Position numbers and translations under genes: made by a program. Positions 54,080-64,000 of a DNA stretch of 64,000 nucleotides are shown here, one piece after another; positions within the stretch are counted from its first letter, which is position 1, and every line of letters starts with the position of its first letter. The stretch is from contig NC_092650.1 in assembly GCF_032118995.1 (NCBI RefSeq), forward strand, positions 20,336,501 through 20,400,500, read 5' to 3'. The notes under the pieces are model-generated. The model ran no database searches. It had not been told where the DNA came from and worked only from the letters and a program-made list of their open reading frames with translations. Source of the DNA: Asterias amurensis. Taxonomy: Eukaryota > Echinodermata > Asteroidea > Forcipulatida > Asteriidae.

Positions 54080-56036
54080 AATGGAAGTTCATAACTCAAG
54101 TGTCATCTTGAAAAGACTCTAAAAAAAATTAAGTCAATGTTATCTTGGCTGCTCTGTAAAAAACTGTGTGTCTACATATCCGTAACAAAAACAAGCAAAT
54201 ACCATTAGGGCAGCTGAGTGCTAAGCTTTGTTTCTACTAATCCTACCTCCATGCTTTAAGAGTTCCCCTTTTTTCATTTACATCTTCATTTGTATATTTA
54301 AAAATGTCAGACATCAGAGGGCTAGGTTAACTAAGAAAATTGTTTCATTAGAAATGTTTCCTTCAAATTCATATGTCCTGTGTTTAGGCAACTTCTTCTT
54401 TGTCGTCGAGATGCTTTCTCCAAAGCCCATTCCGATATTTCCTCATTTAATTTTAAGCCATGCCTTGTCGTCCTCCGCGGCTGTTTCAACAGGTTCAGAT
54501 TGTTTGCCAGCCTTTGCTAGGCCATGCTTAGTGCAAAATAATAGATGGTTGGCGAAAAAAATATTCACGGTCTCCTGGCTTACGATTTACATTTTAACCG
54601 TGATTTAACTGAGCACATGAACTGCTTTGGTTTGATTTTTGCACCGTTTATGCGTATGTTAAATATACAGGCCAGCTGATAATAGTACTCAACATGGCAG
54701 CGGGTGTCAAAAACTGATGATTGTGACGTCGCGCAAAACCTCTCTATAACATAAACCTCGGAAATCTAACCCCCCAAAAAGCCCATTTTAAAATTTAGGT
54801 AGTCTGCAGCAAGCTAGTTGGATAACAAAACCCTCCTCTCCTCGACGGCACTGGCTCCGTCGTCGGGAGGAGGGTTACGTTATCACAACTAAAGATCATT
54901 TTTCGGCTAAAAATGATGCCTAAAATTCTCCGCTCACGACTTCTGCTTGTTGTTACAGAGTCTTCGCTCGTGGAGCGCATTGAACGAATTTGCTAAACGA
55001 ATCAGGACAAACTTGTGCGCCATGTGCGTTTTGCGCTCTGCCAAGCTGTCTGCTATATCTGCTGCGAGAGCAAAAGCGTGCGCAATCTGCAAATTTGCGC
55101 TATGTTTGTACGGCAGCTCAAGTTGATAATTCTGACAAACTGTGTGCAATCTGAAGATTGTGCAAACTTTGTAGATTGCGTTTTTTGTACACACGTGCGC
55201 AATATGGCAATGCATTGTCGTTATTTTTGTTTTTCTTCTCCGGTCTGGCCCCAATGCGTGAGAAAATGGTTGCGGTGCATGTGATGGGGAGACAGACCCC
55301 TAATGCGCGAGTCTCACGCCTAATGCGTGAGTCTCACGCCCAATGCCTAGCAGCGAGCACGCATGACAAAATGTATGTTTAAAAAGCCTTTCAAGGCGTT
55401 TTCATACAGATTTTTTGAAGATTCTGAAGGAAAAGAACATGAACAACCCTCCCCAGCTCCCCCCCCCCCTCCAACGACCGAACTACCCCCCCCCACCCCC
55501 TTCCCAAAAGTTCATGGCTTCGCCGCTGACATCATTCTCACATTCACATAAGTGACACAACACTTTTTTCAACTTCAATTTCACTCCTATGTTTATTAAG
55601 TAGTTTTTCCATGGTAAAGGTTTTCTACTCTTTTCTTGTGCACCGCATTATGTTACAGATATGGCAGACGTCCACCATCAGACCATTTTAATCTCACTCA
55701 ATCAACTCACTTACTCAGTCCGTCTCTCTTATTTACACTTTTGAAACAAACAAACACGGCAGAAACAACTTGCAACTTCCACCGCCGGTCATCAATCAAA
55801 GTCAATCAAATCAAATGAAATTGTTTCCCACACAATTAGAGAAGTGTCTTAAATCATCGTACAAACAATTCCCAAAATGTTCAATACAAAAGATACTGTC
55901 GTTCGGCTACTCTCTCTGCACATTCCGTAGACTCATGCTCTGTTGGAATTCCCCCAACAAAACTGCAAGCTCTGAGATTGAATAAATTGCAAGATGGGTG
56001 AACAGCGCCACCAAGTGTTCATAGCGCGGCAACAAC
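54080..56036. other. Intergenic between HRI and CCNDBP1
   Basis: A palindromic AACCCTCCTC...GAGGAGGGTTACG block (54828-54880) is a small foldback seen also at 56625 and 57708. Short tandem TGCGTGAGTCTCACGCC units lie at 55300-55345. Poly-C runs lie near 55461 and 55487. The last few hundred bases before 56037 probably contain the CCNDBP1 promoter. Confidence 0.45.
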
Positions 56037-56112
56037 ATGGCCTCTTCACAACTTGACAATATTTTTGAGACCTTTCTTGAAAATCTAGACCTAGTGGTCA
56101 GCAAATTAAAAG
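56037..56112 (+). CDS. CCNDBP1: CCNDBP1 exon 1 with start codon
   Basis: ATG at 56037 (context AACAACATGG) opens MASSQLDNIFETFLENLD to KLK plus one base at donor GTAATA. An earlier ATG at 55994 is in another frame and short. Confidence 0.82.
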
Positions 56113-59100
56113 GTAATAATCTTGTAATATTTTCATTTTTGTCGTGTTGTCTATGTTTATATTAGTGTACCAATTCCAAACAAAATCAAATCAGCGTTTG
56201 TATTTCACTGTTTGTGTTTCACCTGCCCCCCCCCCCGACCCATTCCCGACCTTGTTGATTAAAATACTTGCATGGAAAATTGAATGAATTGTGGTTGGAA
56301 ATACTGCTGGCTTTTTTAGATTAAAACTATTTTAAAATATTGGAAAAGTTTCCGTATGGCGCCAACACTTTTTCATTCGATATGAAATAAAATAGTATTT
56401 AATTTACGTCAATGAGATATCCCTTTCTGTAAAAAAAGTGAGTGAAAAGTGGTGGCGCCACATACGGAAAGTTATCCTAGTTTAATGGTGACTGCGATGA
56501 ATATGATAGGACTCCTATGGAGTAGTACCGATGTTATAAGAAGAGAGCCATTTACAGCTCAACAAGGTGGGTAGCCCACCTTGGAGTTGCGATAACATAG
56601 TCATAAGTAATGTTATGTCATAACCCTCCTGCCGACGGCAGGAGGGTTACGTTATCGCAACTACCCACCTTGTTGAGCTGTTAATGGCTCTGCTTTTAAC
56701 ATCGGTCTCATCACTGTCACAATTACAATGTAATGGAGATAGTGATGAGACCGATGTAATGGTGACAGTGATGAGACCGATGTTAAAAGCGGAGCCATTT
56801 GACAGCTCAACAAGGTGGGCTACAAGGTGGGCTACTACTGCAGCTGCACAGCATACGCCAAGCTTTGTTATAACATGGAGCTATATTGGTTATATTTAAG
56901 GTCATAACAATGTGTAGCCCTTGGAATAGGGTGGCAAACAAAATAAGGTTGACTCCCTTCACTTCGTCTTTCTTGACTTCCTTGCTTGGTTGGGTTGGGA
57001 ACCAGTACAGTCAGTAGTTGCGATCGATCGAGCCGGCTTAGTACATTATCACAACTAATCGGGACCTTGCTCATGTTCCTTGACCTTGTTGGGAGTCCAG
57101 CGTATTCAGGTAATACTAATTATAGGAAGATATGGGGATAGACAAGCTTCAAACTTGTTGGCGGAAAAATATTTGTAGCCTTTTTAAAGCCATTGGACAC
57201 TTTCGGTAAACACTTTTGTCCAAGGCCCACACTTCGTGTATCACAACTTCTATATAAAATAACAAACCTGTGAAAATTTAGGCTCAATCGGTCATCGGAG
57301 TCAGGAGAAAATAACGGGAAAACCCACCCTTGTTTCCGCATGTTTTGCCGTGTCATGACATGTGTTTAAAATAAATCTGTAATTCTCGATATCGAGAATT
57401 GATATTGTTTTAATGTTTTCTCAAAAAGCAAAGCATTTCATGGAATAATATTTCAAAAGAGGTCTTTCACAATTACCTTATGTAAACCCTGTAAGTTATT
57501 TGAAAATCTGTGAACTTTTTTTTTTTTTCTGTTCCGAAAGTGTCCAATGGCTTTAAGTAGACTAGTAGAGTTTATATTTTTTTCGATTTTGTTCTTACAC
57601 AGAGGAAGACTCTCCACGACCAACATCGTCAGATTTCAGTCTGGAAGAGTTTTGGAAGAAACTTGGTTTGTATATTTTTAAAGAACATCACCAGCATGTA
57701 CATTACATAGTTGCGATAACGTAACCCTCACCCGTAGCAGGCTACGCCGTCGGCAGGAGGGTTACGTAACTGCAACTAGTACACATACAATGTAGCGTGC
57801 CTTTGGCGATCAGTCTAGCGCATCCAAATCAAGTTGTGTCCTTGAACAAGACTTGTTCCCTGGCATTTTTGTCCCAACTTATGGATCCTGCCAAGAAGTA
57901 AGGAGGTTTCCAAACTGATTCTACCAAAAATAAGCTTCTATGACTTTGAGTCGTACACTTGAAAGTGGCTGAATGCTATAGACCTTTTGAAAGATTTATA
58001 TTTCTGGTTCTAGAGATAAATGGGTTTTAACCTTGCTGTAGCCTCACTTCTTCTATTCTACTCCTATCATTTACGTGAGTGGATACCCACAATGAAATTA
58101 CTTGATATTCCTTCAAGTTTTGTTCTTGTAAACTTAATTTTCCCTTTATTTTATTCTCAGGTGCTGTATTTGAGTCGGTTTCGGCAGAAGCAACCAAACT
58201 CGCACTGTGGTTCAGTAAACCACCGCTGCCTAAACCGACAGAATGTCAGTCACTTATTGCCAGTGTGGAGATGTCCGCTATCGCTCTGGTGTCCGTATTT
58301 TATGGTCTGCCAAAAGAAAAAGGTAGGCCCTATGTGCGTAGTTATATAAGGCTTATTAAATGCACCTTGGCTACAATTTAGCATTTAACAAAATATAAAA
58401 AAGAAGTACAAAATGAACAAAATTAAAGGCTTATAAAGTATTGTATTTGCTAGTTTTCATGATTCTGTTAACTTGTAGTATAATACTGTATTTTTGTGAA
58501 CATTATTGTCTTGTATCTTGGCCGAATAAATAATAATAATGACAATGACAATGACAATGACAATGACAATGACAATGACAATGACAATGACAATGGTAAT
58601 GGTAACGGTAACGGTAACGGTAACGGTAACGGTAACGGTAACGGTAACGGTAACGGTAACGGTAACGGTAACGGTAACGGTAACGGTAACGGTAACGGTA
58701 ACGGTAACGGTAACGGTAACGGTAACGGTAACGGTAACGGTAACGGTAACGGTAACGGTAACGGTAACGGTAACGGTAACGGTAACGGTAACGGTAACGG
58801 TAACGGTAACGGTAATGGTAATGGTAATGGTAATGGTAATAATAAGATTGTGAGTAGGGCTTAAAAAGAGGAAGAACAAAATTGGTTCAACCTGAATTCA
58901 AACTTGGGACAGTTCATCTTTAAAACCACTTGACCATAGAGTTGCATGAACAAGGAATGTCGACATGTCTGACATACATGGGTGTTTATGGCAACAATTA
59001 ACCTAAGTAGACAATAAAAGAAGAAGACTAAATTACTTTCTTTATATTCTTTTGGTAGCGATGGTTAACCATTTGCTTTTTGTGCGAAATAACTCAATTC

Positions 59101-61665
59101 TCTAACTACATGTACTTATTCAATGCTCACTCACTGAACTCGGTATGTGGTTGGTCAGAACACAACTAGGCCTACATCATGCACATAACACAATGCAATC
59201 TGTGAATTCTTGGCTCCAAGACAGCATCTCCCTGCTAACACGAAAAGAACGGTTGATCAGTCTATTTATATAGTCCATTCTTCCGGATGCAGGAATTTTT
59301 TTCTCACAGTTTGATGAACTCACCGGTGGTAACCTATACGGTGTATAACTGGGGTTTGGCCATCCGTACAATATTACCCCAGTTCATCAATCACTGAACC
59401 AATCATCAAACTTTCTCAAATCCATAGGGAGCATGCCAGCTCAAGCTTGGTCCTAGTTGTGGCACTTGCGTCCTTTCAAAGCAAGTTGCTTCTGTTGATC
59501 GGAAACACCAGAGCCCCAACGCTCTTAACTACCTGGCCACGACTTAAAAACAAGATCAATGAATGTTATATAATTCTCTCATCAGGGTTAACACTTCGTA
59601 AAGGCACAAGGCAAACTGTCATTGGAGCTATAGAAGGAATACGAAGTCTGGCACATCAAATAAAACAAGACCACTACCAAAGGTAATCTTCTATAATGCG
59701 TGATTCGATCCATCAGTCAATCAATGTTTTGCCTACAAAGTAAATTGGGGGAGGGAAAAAAAGCATTTGTCTTCCCAGTAAACTGTAGGGGGCCCACTTC
59801 ATAACTATCAGTGTCAATCTTGTGCTTTCTTTTCCAGCAGTAGCGCAAGGTTGAAATTTGTTCAATTACTCTTTAATTTGTTTTACTTTACAAGGCCTTG
59901 TGAAGTAAAAAAAATTAAAAAAATAATTGAACAAAACTTGAACCTTGCGCTACTGCTGGAAAAGAATGCACAAGATTGACACTGATTGTCATGGCCGGGT
60001 ATCGAACCCACACTCTGCTGCTGACAACACCCAGAGCTTGGGTCTGGTGAACTAAACCGCTCAGCCTCAGCGCGCCAAAGTTTAAATTAAAGTTACCCTA
60101 AAATGTGAAAAATTTACGGGTATTATAAAACTGCTGACATATTCTACGTGTTTTCACTTAGAAGTGACTAATGCATTTTGTTCTATTACTCGGAGAAGTA
60201 AATGTTTTACTTTTCTTTCGTCTTTGCAGTAGTGACAGTCAACTGCGTTCGACAGGGAATGTATGGGAGCGTTGTGACGTATTCAAGACCCTGCCAAGGA
60301 ACAACCAAGATGCAGTCTTAGTTGGGATGAGAGCAACAGGAGGATTGGTGAAGGATGCATTGGAGGAAATAGAAGAGGTGAGAATCAAACTATACTTCAT
60401 TTAGGGTGTACGGCGGGGCTTGGGAAGTAATAGGATTGGTGATTGAATGATCTACAAGTGGATCGGCTGACGCATCTATCAAGGGCCCAGTTTCATCGAG
60501 CTGTTTAAAGCTAACAGAAACATTGTATTATTTGTATAGTTGGGGTCAAACTATACTTCATTTAGGGTGTACGGCGTGGCTTGCCTGAATCCTGTTTTAG
60601 TGTTGTCCTCATTGCCTTCTTTTTATCGTTCAGCTTCAGGCAACAGACGGTGAATCACAAGGTGGTTGGGAAGACTTAGACAGGATCAGTGGTGAACCCT
60701 CTTCAGACTCACAGGAATCTTGGAACCCCCAGGACAAGGCGCTACTCTCTCCTTGCACAGGCCTGGTCAAGGCCTCCAGATCATGCATCAAGAAGGTATC
60801 CAGCACTTTAAAAGCCAATGGCCAGTGGGAGGAAGCAGAATCCATTGCACAGCTGGATGACTTGGGGGAGATCAGTCAGCGGATAAGCCCTGCCGTTGAC
60901 GAGATGGTCATGTGTCTTTATCCACCAATCAGACACGCCGATGTCAGACAGAATGTGAGTAGATGTTACTACTTGAAACCTGTTGGACTAGCGAATCATT
61001 ATATTAAATAGGAAATTGTTTAGGATTTGATCTGCCTCCAGCTACTAGGCAATCTCGATGGTCGAGTGATGAGACATCTGCTTTAGAAAGGCAAAGCCTG
61101 TGGGTACAAATCCCACCAAGTGTTTTACCTGTGAATTTCTTCCACAGAACTCGGGAATGAGAACTTGGGAAAGTAAAGAGTATACAGTGCTTTACACAGT
61201 GTATGGGTAAAACCAATTGATACTTTTTATCCTTGATGCGAATTTAACATACATTTAGTAAACATGATATTATTGAGGCCTTGGATTATACTTCGGCTGG
61301 GGAGGCCACTGCCTCTGTTGCCCCTGGTCTTGGCCTTGGTGCTCTTGCTCTTGCTATTGTCCATTTGTTTTAGCATTGGTACCCCTGGCCTTGGCACCCC
61401 CTTTTCCGTCCTACAAGGTCCTGACCTAGATGCCCCTGCTCCTTAAAATTTAAATCTGTGGTAACATTTTAAAATTATTTTTCCTCTTCCTCAGGCAAAC
61501 AAGCTAGCCGAGGTTTTATTGCAACTCCTAAGCCGAGCCAAGACATCCCACATCACCAAAGATGAGGATAGCACATGGCTTACGTTCCTCAGTCAGGCCG
61601 TCGACCACAACCTGGAGAAGATCACCCAGCTGACGGCTGGACCAACGCCTGATGAGGTCACATAA
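56037..61665 (+). CDS. CCNDBP1: Cyclin-D1-binding protein 1 homologue (GCIP)
   Basis: Seven exons join in phase to a 345-residue protein, close to the roughly 360 of mammalian CCNDBP1 (GCIP, DIP1, HHM). The family binds cyclin D and GRAP2 and acts as a dominant-negative HLH-like regulator of transcription in nucleus and cytoplasm. The predicted protein is helical throughout. The N-terminus is FETFLENLDLVVSKLK. The core has GAVFESVSAEATKLALWF and SVEMSAIALVSVFYGLP, then GTRQTVIGAIEGIRSLAHQI and GNVWERCDVFKTLPRNNQ. An acidic stretch (about residues 186-215) follows, then GLVKASRSCIKKVSSTLK and DEMVMCLYPPIRHADVRQN. The end is NKLAEVLLQLLSRAKTSH to TPDEVT. It is transcribed divergently from HRI. 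No enzymatic motif is expected or seen. Confidence 0.88.
56540..56835. repeat. Nested palindromes in CCNDBP1 intron 1
   Basis: ACAGCTCAACAAGGTGGG occurs at 56555 and 56802 and inverted at about 56669. CCGATGTAATGGTGACAGTG blocks (56749-56790) pair with ATCGGTCTCATCACTGTCAC (56701). The central CCTCCTGCCGACGGCAGGAGG is a perfect palindrome. Confidence 0.85.
57184..57556. mobile_element. Foldback MITE family 2 in CCNDBP1 intron 1
   Basis: Starts TTAAAGCCATTGGACACTTT and ends CCGAAAGTGTCCAATGGCTTTAA. It is the cleanest copy here, with centre TTCTCGATATCGAGAA, and ends 47 bp before exon 2. Confidence 0.92.
57603..57665 (+). CDS. CCNDBP1: CCNDBP1 exon 2
   Basis: A split Glu then EDSPRPTSSDFSLEEFWKKL plus one base. 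Acceptor TTACACAG, donor GTTTGT. Confidence 0.82.
57705..57781. repeat. Small foldback, AGTTGCGATAACGTAACCCT
   Basis: AGTTGCGATAACGTAACCC (57708) and GGGTTACGTAACTGCAACT (57761) are inverted ends. The family also occurs at 54828-54893 and 56625-56665. Confidence 0.78.
58161..58322 (+). CDS. CCNDBP1: CCNDBP1 exon 3
   Basis: A split Gly then AVFESVSAEATKLALWFSK, ECQSLIASVEM and LVSVFYGLPKEK plus one base. Acceptor TTCTCAG, donor GTAGGC. Confidence 0.88.
58537..58842 (+). repeat. Hexanucleotide array: (TGACAA)n then (GGTAAC/T)n
   Basis: About eight to nine TGACAA units are followed by about 40 units of GGTAAC, flanked by GGTAAT variants at both sides. It lies in CCNDBP1 intron 3. Every unit resembles a 5' splice site (G|GTAAC). 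Long open frames on both strands are products of the stop-free hexamer, not genes. Confidence 0.97.
59447..59548 (-). mobile_element. tRNA-derived SINE fragment, minus strand
   Basis: On the minus strand GTCGTGGCCAGGTAGTTAAG with CTCTGGTGTTTCCGATCA matches the head of the SINE at 34950. Confidence 0.65.
59586..59682 (+). CDS. CCNDBP1: CCNDBP1 exon 4
   Basis: A split Gly then LTLRKGTRQTVIGAIEGIRS and LAHQIKQDHYQ plus two bases. Acceptor TCATCAG, donor GTAATC. Confidence 0.86.
59815..59975. repeat. Foldback with 50-60 bp arms
   Basis: AGTGTCAATCTTGTGCTTTC, then AGCAGTAGCGCAAGGTTGAA, is inverted as CAAGATTGACACT near 59980. It lies in CCNDBP1 intron 4 beside a SINE head on the minus strand at about 59985-60080. 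Confidence 0.75.
59985..60080 (-). mobile_element. tRNA-derived SINE head fragment
   Basis: The minus strand carries GAGGCTGAGCGGTTTAG near an A box, and GGGTTCGATACCCGG, a B-box-like segment. Confidence 0.6.
60230..60377 (+). CDS. CCNDBP1: CCNDBP1 exon 5
   Basis: A split Ser then SDSQLRSTGNVWERCDVFKT, LPRNNQDAVLVGMRATGG and ALEEIEE. Acceptor TTTGCAG, donor GTGAGA. Confidence 0.88.
60634..60954 (+). CDS. CCNDBP1: CCNDBP1 exon 6
   Basis: 107 codons, phase 0 on both sides: LQATDGESQGGWEDLDRI (acidic), SPCTGLVKASRSCIKKVS, ISPAVDEMVMCLYPPI and ADVRQN. Acceptor TCGTTCAG, donor GTGAGT. Confidence 0.9.
61035..61216 (+). mobile_element. tRNA-derived SINE, second family
   Basis: GATGGTCGAGTGATGAGAC resembles an A box and GGTACAAATCCC a degraded B box. 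The tail CACAGAACTCGGGAATGAG matches 41945-42126. Confidence 0.7.
61495..61665 (+). CDS. CCNDBP1: CCNDBP1 exon 7 with stop codon
   Basis: Encodes ANKLAEVLLQLLSRAKTS, then STWLTFLSQAVDHNLEKI and TPDEVT with TAA at 61663-61665. Acceptor TTCCTCAG. Confidence 0.9.
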   Translation, partial: ANKLAEVLLQLLSRAKTSHITKDEDSTWLTFLSQAVDHNLEKITQLTAGPTPDEVT

Positions 61666-61806
61666 TCATTATATTTATTCATTTCAGTGTAAATCTATTT
61701 GTGAATATTTTATATAAAAGATGAGAGAAAAAGTGATGAGTTGACGTGTCCATTAGTGCTTGAGTTAAGGGGGGGAAAAACACAGTACATGTACATGAAA
61801 CTCAAA

Positions 61807-61812
61807 AATAAA
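61807..61812 (+). terminator. Candidate polyadenylation signal of CCNDBP1
   Basis: First AATAAA after the stop, about 140 nt downstream. Another lies near 61979. No transcript data support either. Confidence 0.35.
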
Positions 61813-62122
61813 CACAATACATGTACGTGAAACGAACAAGACCAGAATCAAGATTAGAAAAAAACTTAATGAATCCTAAAAACATGCATTTTGTATATGC
61901 TCCAAAGACAGATGTAAGAAAATAGTTACATCATCTGTTTTTGTGGGTGTTACACTGTGAGGTTTTTGTTATTCAATTTAATAAAAAACCCACAGGAACA
62001 CCAGACTTGTCCAATCCCAAGTGTACCTGCCCGACACTAAAACCACTAACCTCACTCGGGCCTGTGGTCCAGTTTAAAATTCGGGCCCAGATCCATCCCA
62101 AGAAAATCTGTGTGCACATCAA

Positions 62123-62415
62123 TTAAAGGAATATTACAGAATTGTTAAGAAACAAAAATTGTGGAGATTACAGATTGACATAAAACTTACACAGTCTAAT
62201 GATGATGATAGCAGAAAACATCCCTTGAAATATTTCTTTCTGAAATTTCATATTTTGATGAGAAATAAATAATCTAGTTTATCGCTCAGTGAGCGTTTTA
62301 TTTTGTGTTTGCAAAATTTGTAGTCGTTTTTTCACTATTCTCTCGTGACCCAGATGGCCAATCGATCTCAAGCAACTTATTTGCTAGCAAAACCAGTTCT
62401 GTAATGTTCCTTTAA
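62123..62415. mobile_element. Foldback MITE family 8
   Basis: TTAAAGGAATATTACAGAATT and CAGTTCTGTAATGTTCCTTTA are terminal inverted repeats. It includes GATGATGATAGCAGAAAACATC. Related to 28400-28670. Confidence 0.85.
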
Positions 62416-62971
62416 CTTCTAGTTACAGGGAAGCAATTATGGTAAAGTGTTTTGCTCAAGGACACAACTGTCATGATAAAGGATTTATAGCGACATTTTG
62501 ATGACTTAATAATCCATCAGAATTTTGGTACAGTGAGCTTCACCACTTGTGGACAACATGCCATGATATGAAGTAGCCATGGACTAAGAATAACCATTAA
62601 TAAACACATGAGCCAAGCATTTAAGTGAAATAGTGCTACTAATACATAAACTTTATTACTGTGGAATGTTTTGTGCGTTACAAACTACATATAATTTTAA
62701 GTATTACAGATTGAGGCACTCAAGCTTCAAGTTCAACATGAATGAATAAAACCTAAATTGGTGGCTGCAACTGTAGCTATTAATTTCCAAATGAACCTAG
62801 ATTTGTATTGACTTCATTTTTGTGATGAAATAAATGTTCCTTACAGAACAAGTGCAAGTACATGTATGAGTTCTACAGCTTTGATTACTTGCACACTTTC
62901 ATCATTTGACCTTGGTAATGGCAGTCAGTGCAAGTATTTTTATTTATTAGTAAACATTGTAAGGAGTGTTT
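62416..62971. other. Intergenic, SINE scrap only
   Basis: TTTTGCTCAAGGACACAACTGTCATGA near 62450 resembles part of a tRNA-SINE body. Nothing else is recognised. Confidence 0.4.
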
Positions 62972-63262
62972 CTTAAAGGCACTGGACACCTTTAGTAATT
63001 GTCAACGACCAGTCTTCTCCCTTGGAGTATCTCAAAAAGTGAATAAAATAACAAACCTGTGAAAATTTGAACTCAATTGGTCGCCTAAGTTATGACAGAA
63101 TAACGAAAGGAAAAGACACCCTTGATGCACAAGTCGCGTGCTTTCAGATGCTTGAATTTGAGACCTCAGCCAAGGTGTCAAATTCAATTAAAATAGTGGT
63201 TTAGTGTGAAATTACCTCTTCCTCAAAAACTAGGTTACTTCAGAGGAAGCTGTTTTTCACAA
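62972..63262 (-). mobile_element. Partial MITE family 1
   Basis: Starts TTAAAGGCACTGGACACCTT and keeps AGACCAGTCTTCTCCCTTGG and CTTCAGAGGAAGCTGTTTTT, then breaks off. Confidence 0.78.
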
Positions 63263-63289
63263 TGTTGAAAAGTCTCAGAAATGTAAAAG

Positions 63290-63530
63290 GTACAGATCCT
63301 TTCTTTGTTTTGAAAGGTATAGAAAATCTATTCAGCCTTGTGGAAGAAATTGCACAAAAAGAAGCTTTCCACTTATTTGTCCCTGATAATTAAAATTGTA
63401 TAAAGTTATAGGGTTAAAAATCCTTAAATTGTTTCAAAGAGGTTTAGAAAAATCTATCTAGCCTTTAAAGTGAAATTGCACAAAAGAGGCTTTCCACTTA
63501 TTTGTCCCTGATAATTAATTCAAAACAGTA
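63290..63530. repeat. Local duplication, about 150-bp spacing
   Basis: GAAATTGCACAAAA, CTTTCCACTTATTTGTCCCTG and ATAATTA occur at about 63347-63392 and again at about 63472-63516. Confidence 0.8.
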
Positions 63531-63547
63531 AGATTTATTACATGCAG

Positions 63548-63933
63548 TTTAAAGGCAGTGGACACTATTGGTAATTGTCAAAGACCAGTCTTCACAGTTG
63601 GTGTATCTCAACATATGCATGAAATAACAAACCTGTGAAAATTTGAGCTCAATCGGTCGTCGCAGTTGCGAGATAATAATGAAAGACAAAACACCCTTGT
63701 CATACGAAGTTGTGTGCTTTCTGATGCTTGATTTCGAGACCTCAAATTCTAAACTTGAGGTCTCGAAATCAAATTCGTGGAAAATTACTTCTTTCTCGAA
63801 AACTACATCACTTCAGAGGGAGCTGTTTCTCACAATGATTTATACCATCAACCTCTCCCCATTACTCGTAATCAAGAAAGGTTTTATGACGATAATTATT
63901 TTGAGTAATTACCAATAGTGTCCACTGCCTTTA
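63548..63933 (-). mobile_element. Foldback MITE family 1, near full length
   Basis: Starts TTTAAAGGCAGTGGACACTAT and ends ACCAATAGTGTCCACTGCCTTTAA. The centre is GAGACCTC...GAGGTCTCG. It is one of the cleanest copies. Confidence 0.9.
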
Positions 63934-64000
63934 ACCAGTTCAGTTCAGAATTAAAAACTCATTTCCTGTAACCTTGCAGGATTATTTTCAGTGAAAAAGT

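Noticed and set aside
53722..54099. 125-residue frame on the minus strand
   Set aside because: It is the translation of a family 1 MITE, which gives near-identical frames at 31903, 43784, 47751 and 63643.
54228..54608. 126-residue plus-strand frame
   Set aside because: Hydrophobic, low-information composition with no motif, no splice logic and AT-rich intergenic context.
55005..55290. Overlapping 89-106 residue frames on both strands
   Set aside because: They arise from simple TGCGC/GCAAA-rich sequence; neither strand shows a domain or splice sites.
58530..58842. Interstitial telomere repeat
   Set aside because: The unit is GGTAAC, not TTAGGG or a known telomere variant, and edge units grade into GGTAAT and TGACAA as in ordinary microsatellites.
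58457..58879. Long open frames of up to 140 residues made of TV, GN or DN repeats on both strands
   Set aside because: They are translations of the stop-free hexanucleotide array and its flanks, open in several frames at once.
1..64000. CRISPR array, operon or prokaryotic mobile island
   Set aside because: Introns, SINEs, LINEs and animal domain families show that this is eukaryotic DNA, and no regularly spaced repeats with unique spacers occur.

Overview
The window is eukaryotic nuclear DNA: AT-rich, intron-rich and full of short foldback transposons, with small exons bounded by GT-AG introns. Animal-type F-type lectin, PAN and discoidin domains, an HRI kinase and a CCNDBP1 homologue point to an invertebrate deuterostome. 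A sea star or other echinoderm is my best guess. This is inferred from gene content and repeat style, not from a species marker.

Layout. At 491-1567 (+) lie the last two exons of a discoidin (F5/8 type C) protein whose 5' part is outside the window. At 24793-11500 (-) lies a 12-exon gene for a predicted 673-residue secreted protein: signal peptide, three F-type lectin domains, a PAN/apple domain and the end of a discoidin domain. From 24.8 to 35.5 kb I find no gene, only repeats. At 52212-35619 (-) lies a 13-exon gene for an 843-residue heme-regulated eIF2-alpha kinase (HRI, EIF2AK1 type). At 56037-61665 (+) lies a 7-exon gene for a 345-residue CCNDBP1/GCIP homologue, divergent from HRI with 3.8 kb between start codons. 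All exon joins were checked by hand for phase and stay in frame.

Most other recognisable sequence is mobile. There are two abundant foldback MITE families (termini near GGCAGTGGACACTATTGG and AAAGCCATTGGACACTTTCGG), at least ten other inverted-repeat elements, tRNA-derived SINEs, 5'-truncated non-LTR retrotransposons and a Penelope-like end. There is also a 300-bp hexanucleotide array in a CCNDBP1 intron.

The most interesting points are the lectin-PAN-discoidin architecture, in which all three lectin domains lack the canonical fucose-binding triad, and the HRI kinase, which lacks the residues reported as heme ligands in mammals and carries a very long kinase insert. HRI (translation control under stress) and CCNDBP1 (cell-cycle and transcription regulation) have no obvious shared pathway. 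The secreted lectin would act outside the cell, perhaps in recognition or adhesion.
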